Positions 1 through 6,323 of a DNA stretch of 46,426 bases are shown here, in pieces. A program made the position numbers and the translations under genes. The notes beneath the pieces were generated by a model, which was not told the origin of the DNA, did no database searches, and saw only the letters and a program-made list of their open reading frames with translations. The stretch spans positions 1-46,426 of the forward strand of contig PXSB01000079.1 in assembly GCA_003023185.1 (NCBI GenBank), in the 5' to 3' direction. Every line of letters begins with the position of its first letter. The stretch's first letter is position 1. This DNA is from Halobacteriales archaeon QS_9_67_17 (GTDB lineage Archaea; Halobacteriota; Halobacteria; Halobacteriales; Haloarculaceae).

Positions 1-2
1 GT

Positions 3-1700
3 GCACCCGACCGCGTGCTCCGGGTCGACCTCTCCGACCGGACGGTGGCGAGCGAGCCGGTCCCGGAGGCGTGGCGTCGCCGCTACCTCGGCGGGAAGGG
101 GCTCGGTGCTCGCTACCTCTACGACGAACTCGACCCCGGGGCCGACCCGCTCGACCCGGAGAACCTGCTCTGCTTCGCGCTCGGGCCGGTGTCCGGACTG
201 CTGCCCGGCGAGACGCGCTACGCCGCGGTGACGAAGTCGCCGCTCACCGGTGCGTTCCTCGATTCGTATGCCGGCGGCGCGTTCCCCGAAGCGCTCGTCG
301 GCGCGCTCGACGACCATCTCGCGCTGCTGGTGACCGGCACGGCCGACGAGCCGGTCCGGATCGTCGTCGAGGACGGCGACGCGACGGTGGAACCGGCGAC
401 GACGTGGGGCCGAGACGCCGCCGAGACCTGTCACGCACACGACGGCGCGGTGGCGTGTATCGGCCCGGCCGGCGAGGCGGGCGTCTCCTACGCCACTATC
501 GCCTCCGGGCCGAACGCGGACCACCACGCGGGCCGCGGCGGCGCGGGCACCGTGATGGGCGCGAAACGGCTGAAGGCCGTCGTCGCGCACGGGTCGCCGC
601 CGGCCGGGTTGACCGACCTCCGCGAGAAGTACGAGCGCCGCTACGCCGAGGACGCCACCGGCCGGTGGCTGGCGGTCAGCGACACGCTGGAGACGGTCGA
701 CTTCGCCGACGAGGCGGGCGTGCTGTCGAGTCGCGGCTGGTCGGAGCGCGGCTTCGACGGCACGGACGAGGTGGGTATCGAGGCGGCCCGCGCCGCCGCG
801 CACGGTCGCGAGCGTGCAGACGAGGCGGTCGCCGGCGGGTTCCGCGTCGAGACGGACGCCGGCGAGACGGTCCCCCGTGGCGCGACGGCGATGACGCTCG
901 GGGCCGGACTGGCTATCGACGATTTCGACGCCGTCGCCGAGCTGGGCGAACTGTGCAACCGACTCGGGATCGACCTCATCTCGGCGGGCAACGCCGTCGC
1001 GTGGGCCGTCCGCGCGAGCGAGGAGGGGCTGGTCGACGACGACTACACGTTCGGCGACCCCGTGGGTGCCCGCGCGCTGCTCGACGACATCGCGGCCCGC
1101 GACGGAACGCTCGGCGACGCGCTCGCGGACGGCGTCGCCGAGGCGGCCGAGGAACTCGGCGGCGACGGCTTGGTTCCGACGGTGAAGGGGATGGAGTTGC
1201 CCGCCTACGACCCGCGAGGGGCCGCGAGCATGGCGCTCGCGTACGCCACCTCCGACCGCGGCGGCTGTCACCGGCGCGCCCGCCCGGTGGAGCGAGAGCC
1301 GTTCGACGGACCGTTCACGCCCGCCGAGGCCGCGACGGCCGTCATCGACGCACAAGATACCCGCTCCGTCCGGTGGAGTCTGGTCTCCGACGACTTCGCC
1401 GGCGAGACACTCCGCGACGACGGCGCGGAGTGGCTCGAAGCCGTCGGCGCGCCACACGGCGACCTCGCGGCGACCGGCGAGCGCGTCTGGAACCTCGTCC
1501 GGCTGTTCAACGTCCGGGAGGGGTTCACGCGCGCCGACGACCGGCTCCCCGACCCCATCGACCCGGCGAGCCTCGACGCGTCGTTCGAGGCACTGCTGGA
1601 CGCCTACTACGACGCTCGCGGCTGGGACGGCGACGGCGTGCCGACGGACGCGACGCTCGCGCGACTCGATCTGGACCACCTTGCCGACGACATCGCATGA
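3..1700 (+). CDS. AOR-superfamily oxidoreductase homologue lacking cluster cysteines, 5' end cut by window
   Basis: Homologue of tungsten/molybdenum pterin aldehyde:ferredoxin oxidoreductase. The first in-frame start visible is a GTG at 15, but the frame is open to the window edge and the family normally has a few residues before RVLRVDL, so the true start probably lies outside. Visible hallmarks: GGKGLGARYL near residue 26, GRGGAGTVMGAKRLKAV near 173-189, ELCNRLGID near 312-320, and KGMELPAYDPRG followed by ATSDRGGCH near 391-419. The CxxCxxxC motif expected near residues 262-275 and the late Cys expected near 455 are absent, so it probably cannot hold the [4Fe-4S] cluster of canonical AOR. 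It is about 561 residues, at the short end of the family. The next gene starts in an ATGA overlap with its stop. Substrate unknown; placement in the superfamily is firm, catalytic competence is not. Confidence 0.85.
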   Translation, partial: APDRVLRVDLSDRTVASEPVPEAWRRRYLGGKGLGARYLYDELDPGADPLDPENLLCFALGPVSGLLPGETRYAAVTKSPLTGAFLDSYAGGAFPEALVGALDDHLALLVTGTADEPVRIVVEDGDATVEPATTWGRDAAETCHAHDGAVACIGPAGEAGVSYATIASGPNADHHAGRGGAGTVMGAKRLKAVVAHGSPPAGLTDLREKYERRYAEDATGRWLAVSDTLETVDFADEAGVLSSRGWSERGFDGTDEVGIEAARAAAHGRERADEAVAGGFRVETDAGETVPRGATAMTLGAGLAIDDFDAVAELGELCNRLGIDLISAGNAVAWAVRASEEGLVDDDYTFGDPVGARALLDDIAARDGTLGDALADGVAEAAEELGGDGLVPTVKGMELPAYDPRGAASMALAYATSDRGGCHRRARPVEREPFDGPFTPAEAATAVIDAQDTRSVRWSLVSDDFAGETLRDDGAEWLEAVGAPHGDLAATGERVWNLVRLFNVREGFTRADDRLPDPIDPASLDASFEALLDAYYDARGWDGDGVPTDATLARLDLDHLADDIA

Positions 1701-2488
1701 CAGACAGCATCGACCTCGACGACCTGACGGAACGGGACGACGACGAGCCGGCGGCGAACCCCGGCGACTGGCTCTGGAAGGGCGACGGCGACCCCGACGA
1801 GGAGCCGACCGACGACGCGGACGCGCTCACCGGCGAGGATCTGGGCGAGCGCACGCCCCGCGTGCCGAGCGAAACCGACGGGAAACCGGTCGGTATCCCG
1901 ACCGAACAGGGCGGGGCCGGCTCCGGTATCGAAACTGAAGTGCCCGCGGGCGGCGGCATGCCGAGCGACGACACTGAGGACGCGGGCAACGCGACGCCCG
2001 GTGTCCCGAGCAGCGACGGCAGTCCAGACATGGATGCGGGAACACCCGGTGTTCCGGGAGGCGAGGAATCCGTCTCCGGGCCGGTCGGCTCCGGTGCTGC
2101 CGGCAGCGGCCCGCACGGCGGCGACGCGGACGACATGACGCTCGCGTTCACCTACCGGGCGGCACGCGCCCTCGACGACCCGCAGGCGGCGTGTCGGGAC
2201 GCCACGCGGTGGACCGACTGGCTCGGCATCGTGGGCGACGTGCCCTCCCACGCGCTCAACAAGTTCCAGCGCCGCCACACCATCGACCTCGATTTCTTCA
2301 ACGGGTCGGGGACGCGACCGACAGAACGACTCGCGGAGGTCGGCCCGTCCTCGATGTTCTACGCCGACCGGCAGGTGCTCGTCGGCCTCCCGGACGAGGC
2401 CGGGATGGAACCCGACGGCTGGGAGTTCAGACCGCTCCCCGAGGCTGCCGAGAAGGCCGATTGGAGCTACGAGATCGACCCCGAGTAA
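1697..2488 (+). CDS. Conserved haloarchaeal protein, acidic disordered N-terminus
   Basis: 263 residues. ATG at 1697 overlaps the stop of the AOR-like gene (ATGA), implying translational coupling. Residues 1 to about 145 are low-complexity and rich in D, E, G, P, S and T, with repeated TPGVP-like stretches (TPRVPS, TPGVPSS, TPGVPGG), so probably disordered. From about residue 150 a compact conserved-looking part begins (MTLAFTYRAARAL, then a TDWLGIVG segment and HTIDLDFFNG). No catalytic motif, signal peptide or membrane span is seen. Function unknown; the overlap suggests that it works with, or is co-produced with, the AOR-like protein. Confidence 0.8.
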   Translation: MTDSIDLDDLTERDDDEPAANPGDWLWKGDGDPDEEPTDDADALTGEDLGERTPRVPSETDGKPVGIPTEQGGAGSGIETEVPAGGGMPSDDTEDAGNATPGVPSSDGSPDMDAGTPGVPGGEESVSGPVGSGAAGSGPHGGDADDMTLAFTYRAARALDDPQAACRDATRWTDWLGIVGDVPSHALNKFQRRHTIDLDFFNGSGTRPTERLAEVGPSSMFYADRQVLVGLPDEAGMEPDGWEFRPLPEAAEKADWSYEIDPE

Positions 2489-2495
2489 CGGGAAC

Positions 2496-2503
2496 TTTTA
2501 TAC
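2496..2503 (+). promoter_or_regulatory. TATA-like element, 58-aa membrane gene
   Basis: TTTTATAC lies 29-36 bp before the ATG at 2532, the spacing of a haloarchaeal leaderless promoter. It starts just after the stop of the preceding gene. Confidence 0.5.
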
Positions 2504-2531
2504 TCCGAGCCGCGACTACCTCCGATCACAC

Positions 2532-2708
2532 ATGGCGGGCGTCCTCAACAGCGTTTATCTGGTCGTCGTCGCACTGGTGGCCGGGGCGGGGTCGGTGTTC
2601 GCAATGGTCAGCTTCTCGACGGAGACGAGTCCACGGTGGCTCGAACTATCCGCACTCGGAGTCGTGCTGGCGTTCCTGCTTGGTCTGACCGCGCAGTTGC
2701 TCGCCTGA
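2532..2708 (+). CDS. Small two-span membrane protein (58 aa)
   Basis: 58 residues starting MAGVLNSVYLVVV. Two hydrophobic segments, about residues 5-25 and 37-57, are joined by a short polar loop (STETSPRW), so the protein is nearly all membrane hairpin. A TATA-like element sits about 30 bp upstream, supporting a leaderless transcript from this ATG. The hydrophobic pattern, good haloarchaeal codon use and promoter spacing support a real gene despite its size. Function unknown. Confidence 0.65.
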   Translation: MAGVLNSVYLVVVALVAGAGSVFAMVSFSTETSPRWLELSALGVVLAFLLGLTAQLLA

Positions 2709-2732
2709 ACGGCGGGTCGTTCGGACGGTACA

Positions 2733-2740
2733 GTTTTAAC
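2733..2740 (+). promoter_or_regulatory. TATA-like element, 88-aa membrane gene
   Basis: GTTTTAAC lies about 35-42 bp before the ATG at 2775, which would leave a short 5' leader of about 10-15 nt. Confidence 0.4.
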
Positions 2741-2774
2741 GGCGGACATCTAGCGGGGAAGCAAGGGAAATACA

Positions 2775-3041
2775 ATGGGTCTTCGAACAGCACTCGAGAA
2801 CTCGCGGATACTCACGTTCGCCGTCACGGGAGCGTTCATCTGGCTGCTGTTGACGACGCTCAACGTCGCCGGATCGTTCGACTGGCTCTCGGCGGGTGCG
2901 GGCGACTTCATCGGCCGGAACGCGCTGGGCGGTATCGCCGGACTGGTCGTCCTGCTCGTCGTCCTCGGCGCGCTGTTGACGCTGTACAGCGAGCTCAGCG
3001 AGTCCGACCCGGCACCCGAGTCGTGGCCGCCGTCGGAATGA
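2775..3041 (+). CDS. Small two-span membrane protein (88 aa)
   Basis: 88 residues with hydrophobic segments at about 14-34 and 50-70 and a polar acidic C-terminal tail (SELSESDPAPESWPPSE). The ATG at 2775 follows an A-rich stretch. Its TGA overlaps the ATG of the downstream zinc-ribbon gene (ATGA), so the two are probably translated together. It resembles short conserved haloarchaeal membrane proteins of unknown role; no specific function can be read from it. Confidence 0.75.
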   Translation: MGLRTALENSRILTFAVTGAFIWLLLTTLNVAGSFDWLSAGAGDFIGRNALGGIAGLVVLLVVLGALLTLYSELSESDPAPESWPPSE

Positions 3042-3184
3042 CCTACTACAGCTGTGAGGAGTGCGGCCAGATGATAGACCTCAACGCGTTCGAGGGCGGG
3101 ATGCGCCGCGAACACTGTCCGGTGTGTGAGGAGACGACCGTCTGGACGCCGGAGTTCGAAGCCGACGAGGGGGTGTCGCTGTGA
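3038..3184 (+). CDS. Small zinc-ribbon protein (48 aa)
   Basis: 48 residues with one complete zinc ribbon: C6-x2-C9 (SCEECG) and C27-x2-C30 (CPVC), the type common among haloarchaeal micro-proteins. The start overlaps the stop of the upstream membrane gene, and the stop (TGA 3182-3184) overlaps the GTG of the next gene at 3181. It is thus the middle of a tightly coupled three-gene unit. Role unknown; candidates are adaptor or nucleic-acid-binding functions. Confidence 0.75.
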   Translation: MTYYSCEECGQMIDLNAFEGGMRREHCPVCEETTVWTPEFEADEGVSL

Positions 3185-3528
3185 GCTACCGATTCGAAGT
3201 GAGTGACCGACTGTACGAAGCCGCGGAAGAGTGGGCAGCGGCACGCTTCGAGGAGATCGACGACGCGCTCGCCACGAAGGTGGAGCAGTCGCTCCTCGAG
3301 ATCGAGCATCTCGTCGCGGGCGCACACGAGACGGAGTTCGAAGTCGAGGGCCGCGAGATCGTCTACGAACCCACCGAGGCGACCGAGGCGTTCCTCGAAC
3401 GACAGGCCGAGCGGGCCGGCATCGATGAGACGACGGTGCTGAAGCTCCACGTCGACCTGTACTCGAACGCCTTCTTGGACGAGGCAGAAGACGAAGAGCG
3501 CCCGCCGGGAACCCCGGGGCCGGAGTGA
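3181..3528 (+). CDS. Conserved acidic haloarchaeal protein, unknown function
   Basis: 115 residues from a GTG start that overlaps the stop of the zinc-ribbon gene (GTGA). Highly acidic and mostly helical by composition, with several E/A-rich helices (about 11-50 and 65-85) and a proline-rich tail. No cysteines, membrane segment or recognised catalytic motif. Its place at the end of an overlapping three-gene unit suggests a shared role with the membrane and zinc-ribbon proteins. Confidence 0.75.
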   Translation: MSYRFEVSDRLYEAAEEWAAARFEEIDDALATKVEQSLLEIEHLVAGAHETEFEVEGREIVYEPTEATEAFLERQAERAGIDETTVLKLHVDLYSNAFLDEAEDEERPPGTPGPE

Positions 3529-3547
3529 ATCGGTTCCGTACGTGCGG

Positions 3548-3558
3548 AAAAAGTTAAG
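3548..3558 (+). promoter_or_regulatory. TATA-like element, 47-aa gene
   Basis: AAAAAGTTAAG, centred about 30 bp before the ATG at 3583; typical leaderless spacing. Confidence 0.5.
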
Positions 3559-3582
3559 ACGGGTCGGAGCAAAGCTCGGATA

Positions 3583-3726
3583 ATGTCCCACCAAGATAGC
3601 GGATGGCGTCCGAAGGGTGTCACGAACACGTTCGATGGGTCTGAGGTATGGGACCACGGTGTCCACGCCAACGAAGTGAACGAGGCCGAGGTCGACGGCG
3701 ACCTCGATGTCGTTCAGGACGAGTAG
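3583..3726 (+). CDS. Small acidic protein (47 aa)
   Basis: 47 residues starting MSHQDSGWRPKGV, with a very acidic C-terminal half (EVNEAEVDGDLDVVQDE). It has its own TATA-like element about 30 bp upstream, and its TAG ends one base before the stop codon of the convergent DyP-like gene. Sequence character fits conserved haloarchaeal small proteins. No motif allows a function. Confidence 0.6.
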   Translation: MSHQDSGWRPKGVTNTFDGSEVWDHGVHANEVNEAEVDGDLDVVQDE

Positions 3727-3727
3727 T

Positions 3728-4951
3728 TCAGGCGCTCGGGAACGCCCGCCTGTCTCGCGGCGGGACGTAGAAGTTCGCCCGCGAGAGGACGGTGATGAAC
3801 TCCAGTATTCCGTTGTTCTTTCGGTCGGTGATTTCTGAACTCTCGTTGCGGAGCCACCAGCCGTTCATCGCGTCGCGGACCCGCTCGAAATCCTCGAGTT
3901 CGCGCTGTAAAGAGAGGAAGTGGACGCCGGCCTGTCCACCGTCCACCGTGTCGAAGTCACGGCGAAGCAGTCGGGGCTGACCGTCCTCGTCACGTGCCCG
4001 AGCCGCCTTCTCCCAGTGGCCGACGACGCCGTCCTCGGCCGCGTGTTCCTCGACGGCGTCGGCGAACGGCAGCGACGGATCCATGTCGATGTCCTCGGGC
4101 GAGAACTCTGGCGAGAACAGCTGTTCGATCTGCTCGGAATCAGCCATCTCCCACCACGAGTTGAGCGACTGACGGAGATGTGAGAGATGCATTGTCGTGC
4201 CGCCCGCGAACGGGCCGTCGTCTATCGTGACTCGCTCGACGGTCGCCTGCGTCCCCTTTCGCCCGGTCCCGAAGCCGGAGAAGTTCGGCGCGTCGTCCGG
4301 GATGTCCGCCGGAACCCCCTCGGCGTCGGCGTGTTTCGCGGGCAGCCCCTCGCCGAGGAAGCCGGTCCGGCGCTCGGCGAGGCTGAACACGTCGCCGAGA
4401 CGGTCCTCGACTGCCGCGCCGCCGAGCGTTCCTCTGTCTCCGAACATCGCCTGTTCGGTCGCGACCAGTTGCGAGGGGACGTGACTCGCGAGCACGAGCG
4501 CGGCGTCGAACGCCAGCAGGTCCGGGTCGTCGGTGCGGGAGAGCACCTTCGGGTGGCGAATCGGTGAGCCACTCAGCGCGCCGAGTCGCTCGAAGTACCC
4601 GCTCCCCCACCCGAGCATGTGGAGCAGGCCGTCGGCGCTGAACTCGTAGGCTTGCTCTAGCGTGCGCATCGCCCGCTCGACGGTCGCCGCGCTCTCCTCG
4701 GACGGCTCCCTGTCGAGGTTCAACAGTAGAATGCGGTAGTGACGCGGGAGGAGCGTGTTCCCCTTCGCGTCCGTTCGGAGTTCCGTTTCCCACGCGTGCT
4801 GTTCGACGGGGAGTTCGGCGGCGAGCGGGTTCGCCGGCAGGTCGGCGGTGGGTGCCTCCGCCCGCTGTGCGAGCAGTCGAGAGCAGCCACTCAGCCCGGC
4901 CGCCCCCGACAGTGCGGCGAGCCGGCGCAAGAGCCCGCGGCGAGATGTCAT
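3728..4951 (-). CDS. DyP-type peroxidase-like Tat lipoprotein
   Basis: 407 residues from the ATG at 4951; a longer upstream frame exists but would bury the signal peptide. Residues 4-23 form a twin-arginine lipoprotein signal (SRRGLLRR, lipobox LSGC with Cys23), so it is probably exported folded and lipid-anchored. The body resembles dye-decolorizing heme peroxidases: FSGFGTGRKGTQ near 224-235, PFAGGTTMHLSHLRQ near 247-261, GHWEKAARAR with a candidate heme His near 312, and LLRRDF with AGVHFLSLQ near 328-349. The usual GFxDG catalytic Asp position reads GFGTG, so peroxidase activity is uncertain. It is divergent from the small-membrane-protein operon at 5035, with 83 bp between starts. Confidence 0.75.
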   Translation of the reverse strand: MTSRRGLLRRLAALSGAAGLSGCSRLLAQRAEAPTADLPANPLAAELPVEQHAWETELRTDAKGNTLLPRHYRILLLNLDREPSEESAATVERAMRTLEQAYEFSADGLLHMLGWGSGYFERLGALSGSPIRHPKVLSRTDDPDLLAFDAALVLASHVPSQLVATEQAMFGDRGTLGGAAVEDRLGDVFSLAERRTGFLGEGLPAKHADAEGVPADIPDDAPNFSGFGTGRKGTQATVERVTIDDGPFAGGTTMHLSHLRQSLNSWWEMADSEQIEQLFSPEFSPEDIDMDPSLPFADAVEEHAAEDGVVGHWEKAARARDEDGQPRLLRRDFDTVDGGQAGVHFLSLQRELEDFERVRDAMNGWWLRNESSEITDRKNNGILEFITVLSRANFYVPPRDRRAFPSA

Positions 4952-4975
4952 TACCAAGAGGTGGAGGCCGGCAGA

Positions 4976-4984
4976 CAAAAGCGT
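4976..4984 (-). promoter_or_regulatory. TATA-like element for DyP-like gene
   Basis: On the minus strand GCTTTTGTC lies 25-33 bp upstream of the ATG at 4951, in the divergent intergenic region shared with the gene at 5035. Confidence 0.4.
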
Positions 4985-5003
4985 TGTTCGCGCCGGGCAC
5001 AAG

Positions 5004-5011
5004 CGTTTTGA
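5004..5011 (+). promoter_or_regulatory. TATA-like element for small membrane operon
   Basis: GTTTTGAA lies 24-31 bp before the GTG at 5035, consistent with a leaderless start for the three-gene operon. Confidence 0.4.
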
Positions 5012-5034
5012 AGCCGCTGGTCGTTCGGTGAGTC

Positions 5035-5181
5035 GTGAGTGGACCCGGGCATGCCGGCTCGGCACCGGCGCTACCGTTCCCACCTGACGTAGGGCTCGCC
5101 GTCCTCGCGGTCGGCCTCGTCGTACTGGTGCTCGTGGGCTACGACCTCTACCGACGCCGGTCGTTCGGGGTGAACAGCTGA
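5035..5181 (+). CDS. Single-span membrane micro-protein (48 aa)
   Basis: 48 residues from a GTG. A proline/alanine-rich N-terminus is followed by one hydrophobic helix (about residues 19-37, valine/leucine rich) and a basic end (YRRRSFG), so N-out/C-in by the positive-inside rule. Its TGA overlaps the ATG of the next gene (ATGA at 5178-5181 region), making it the first gene of a coupled set of three tiny membrane proteins. The size and stacking recall accessory subunits of respiratory membrane complexes, but no family is recognised. Confidence 0.6.
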   Translation: MSGPGHAGSAPALPFPPDVGLAVLAVGLVVLVLVGYDLYRRRSFGVNS

Positions 5182-5477
5182 TGGCGACGGAACACGGCCG
5201 CGATCCCGGTTTCGACGCGGCGACCGCCCTCCGATACGCGGAGACGCTGGTGTACGCGCTCGCCGGGCTGCTGGCGCTGTCGCTGCTCGTCGTCGGGACG
5301 GTGGCCGTCATCGCGGCGCTGAAACACTCGATGCAGCCGGGGCAGAACTGGCACTGGGCGATCCACCTCGAATCGACCGTGAGCTACATGGGGCTGTTCG
5401 TGAGCCGACTCCTCGCCGTACTGGTTCCGCTGTTCGCCGTCACGCTCGTCGGCCGCCGGGTGGTCGACGATGCGTGA
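5181..5477 (+). CDS. Two-span membrane protein (98 aa)
   Basis: 98 residues with hydrophobic segments at about 25-47 and 72-90. The intervening loop holds a histidine/tryptophan cluster (QNWHWAIHLES) that would lie near one membrane face and could contact a cofactor or quinone, although this is inference. The start overlaps the upstream stop, and the downstream gene begins at 5470 inside its last codons. Second member of the three-gene operon; function unknown. Confidence 0.7.
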   Translation: MATEHGRDPGFDAATALRYAETLVYALAGLLALSLLVVGTVAVIAALKHSMQPGQNWHWAIHLESTVSYMGLFVSRLLAVLVPLFAVTLVGRRVVDDA

Positions 5478-5700
5478 CATCAGCGTGCGCCCGCTCGACG
5501 CGCTCGTCGCGCTGTCCGTGGGTGGGCTCTGTCTGCTCCTTGCCGTCGTCGGCGGGCTCGGACTGGCCGCGGAGTACGTCGGCACGTGGCGGTCGCTGTT
5601 CCTGTTCGAACAGGCGCTCGCGACCGCGGCCCCGGCGACGCTCGCCGTCGCGGCCGGCCTCCTCGTCGTCGGAGCCGTCGTCGTCGCGACGGCCGATTAA
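5470..5700 (+). CDS. Two-span membrane protein (76 aa)
   Basis: 76 residues, with hydrophobic segments at about 9-35 and 52-74. It starts 8 bp before the end of the preceding gene and its TAA shares bases with the TAA of the convergent TorD-type gene (TTAA at 5697-5700). Last gene of the small membrane operon. Together the three proteins would supply five spans, which could be one multi-chain membrane anchor. No recognised family. Confidence 0.65.
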   Translation: MRDISVRPLDALVALSVGGLCLLLAVVGGLGLAAEYVGTWRSLFLFEQALATAAPATLAVAAGLLVVGAVVVATAD

Positions 5701-6323
5701 ACCATCTGCGCGACGATTTCGTCCTCGAACTGGACGATGCCACGAGAGATGAGTGCCGCGGCGAGGAACAGACCGTCGTCGGTCTCCTCTCGCGTCTCCG
5801 CAACGAAGTCGTCGACCCACCGCGAGAGATGCTCGTCGATGAACACCCGCTCGAAGCCGAACGCCTCCTCGTGGCCGTTTCGCTGCTGGTCGATGAGATA
5901 CCGGAGGAACGTCATCTCGATGGCGATGAAGTCGTCCTCCTCTGGGTAGTCATCGGGGGCGGCCCAGCCGGCCGCGCCGTAGCTCGCCTCGACCTCGGCC
6001 AGCCCTTCGCCGATGAACTCCGTATCGTCGCGGTAATGCGTCTCGTGGGGCAACACCTGCGGTCGCGGCCCGACGAACAGCTCCGTGTACTCCTGTCGCA
6101 GATCCTCGTGGACCGCCACGACGTTCCGGTCGCGGTTCTCGTCGAGCCACGCCCGCAGCAGGTCGAACCCCTCGTCCATCGACTCGTTCACCGAGTCGTC
6201 GGGGAACTGGAGTTCGTCGCCCAGCAGTCGCTCGACGAACGCCTCTTCCGGCGTGTCCCAGAACGTCTCGATGACGAAGTCGACCAGTTCGAGTCGCGCC
6301 TCGTAGAGGGCCTCGTCGTTCAT
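5697..6323 (-). CDS. torD: TorD-family molybdoenzyme maturation chaperone
   Basis: 208 residues, the normal length of cytoplasmic TorD/DmsD/NarJ-type chaperones that bind the Tat signal of DMSO-reductase-family enzymes and assist cofactor insertion. Visible family features: DLRQEYTELFVGP near residues 72-84, PHETHYRD just after, and an acidic EEDDFIAIEMTFLRYL helix. The best client in the window is the Tat-dependent formate dehydrogenase catalytic subunit at 10559. Its start is 4 bp inside the upstream Fe-S protein gene (6320 stop), so both are co-transcribed. Confident at family level; client assignment is inference. Confidence 0.85.
   Translation of the reverse strand: MNDEALYEARLELVDFVIETFWDTPEEAFVERLLGDELQFPDDSVNESMDEGFDLLRAWLDENRDRNVVAVHEDLRQEYTELFVGPRPQVLPHETHYRDDTEFIGEGLAEVEASYGAAGWAAPDDYPEEDDFIAIEMTFLRYLIDQQRNGHEEAFGFERVFIDEHLSRWVDDFVAETREETDDGLFLAAALISRGIVQFEDEIVAQMV

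Noticed and set aside
71-1696. Upstream extension of the gene at 1697
   Set aside because: Runs inside the AOR-like gene and is arginine-rich; the ATG at 1697 in an ATGA overlap is the natural start.
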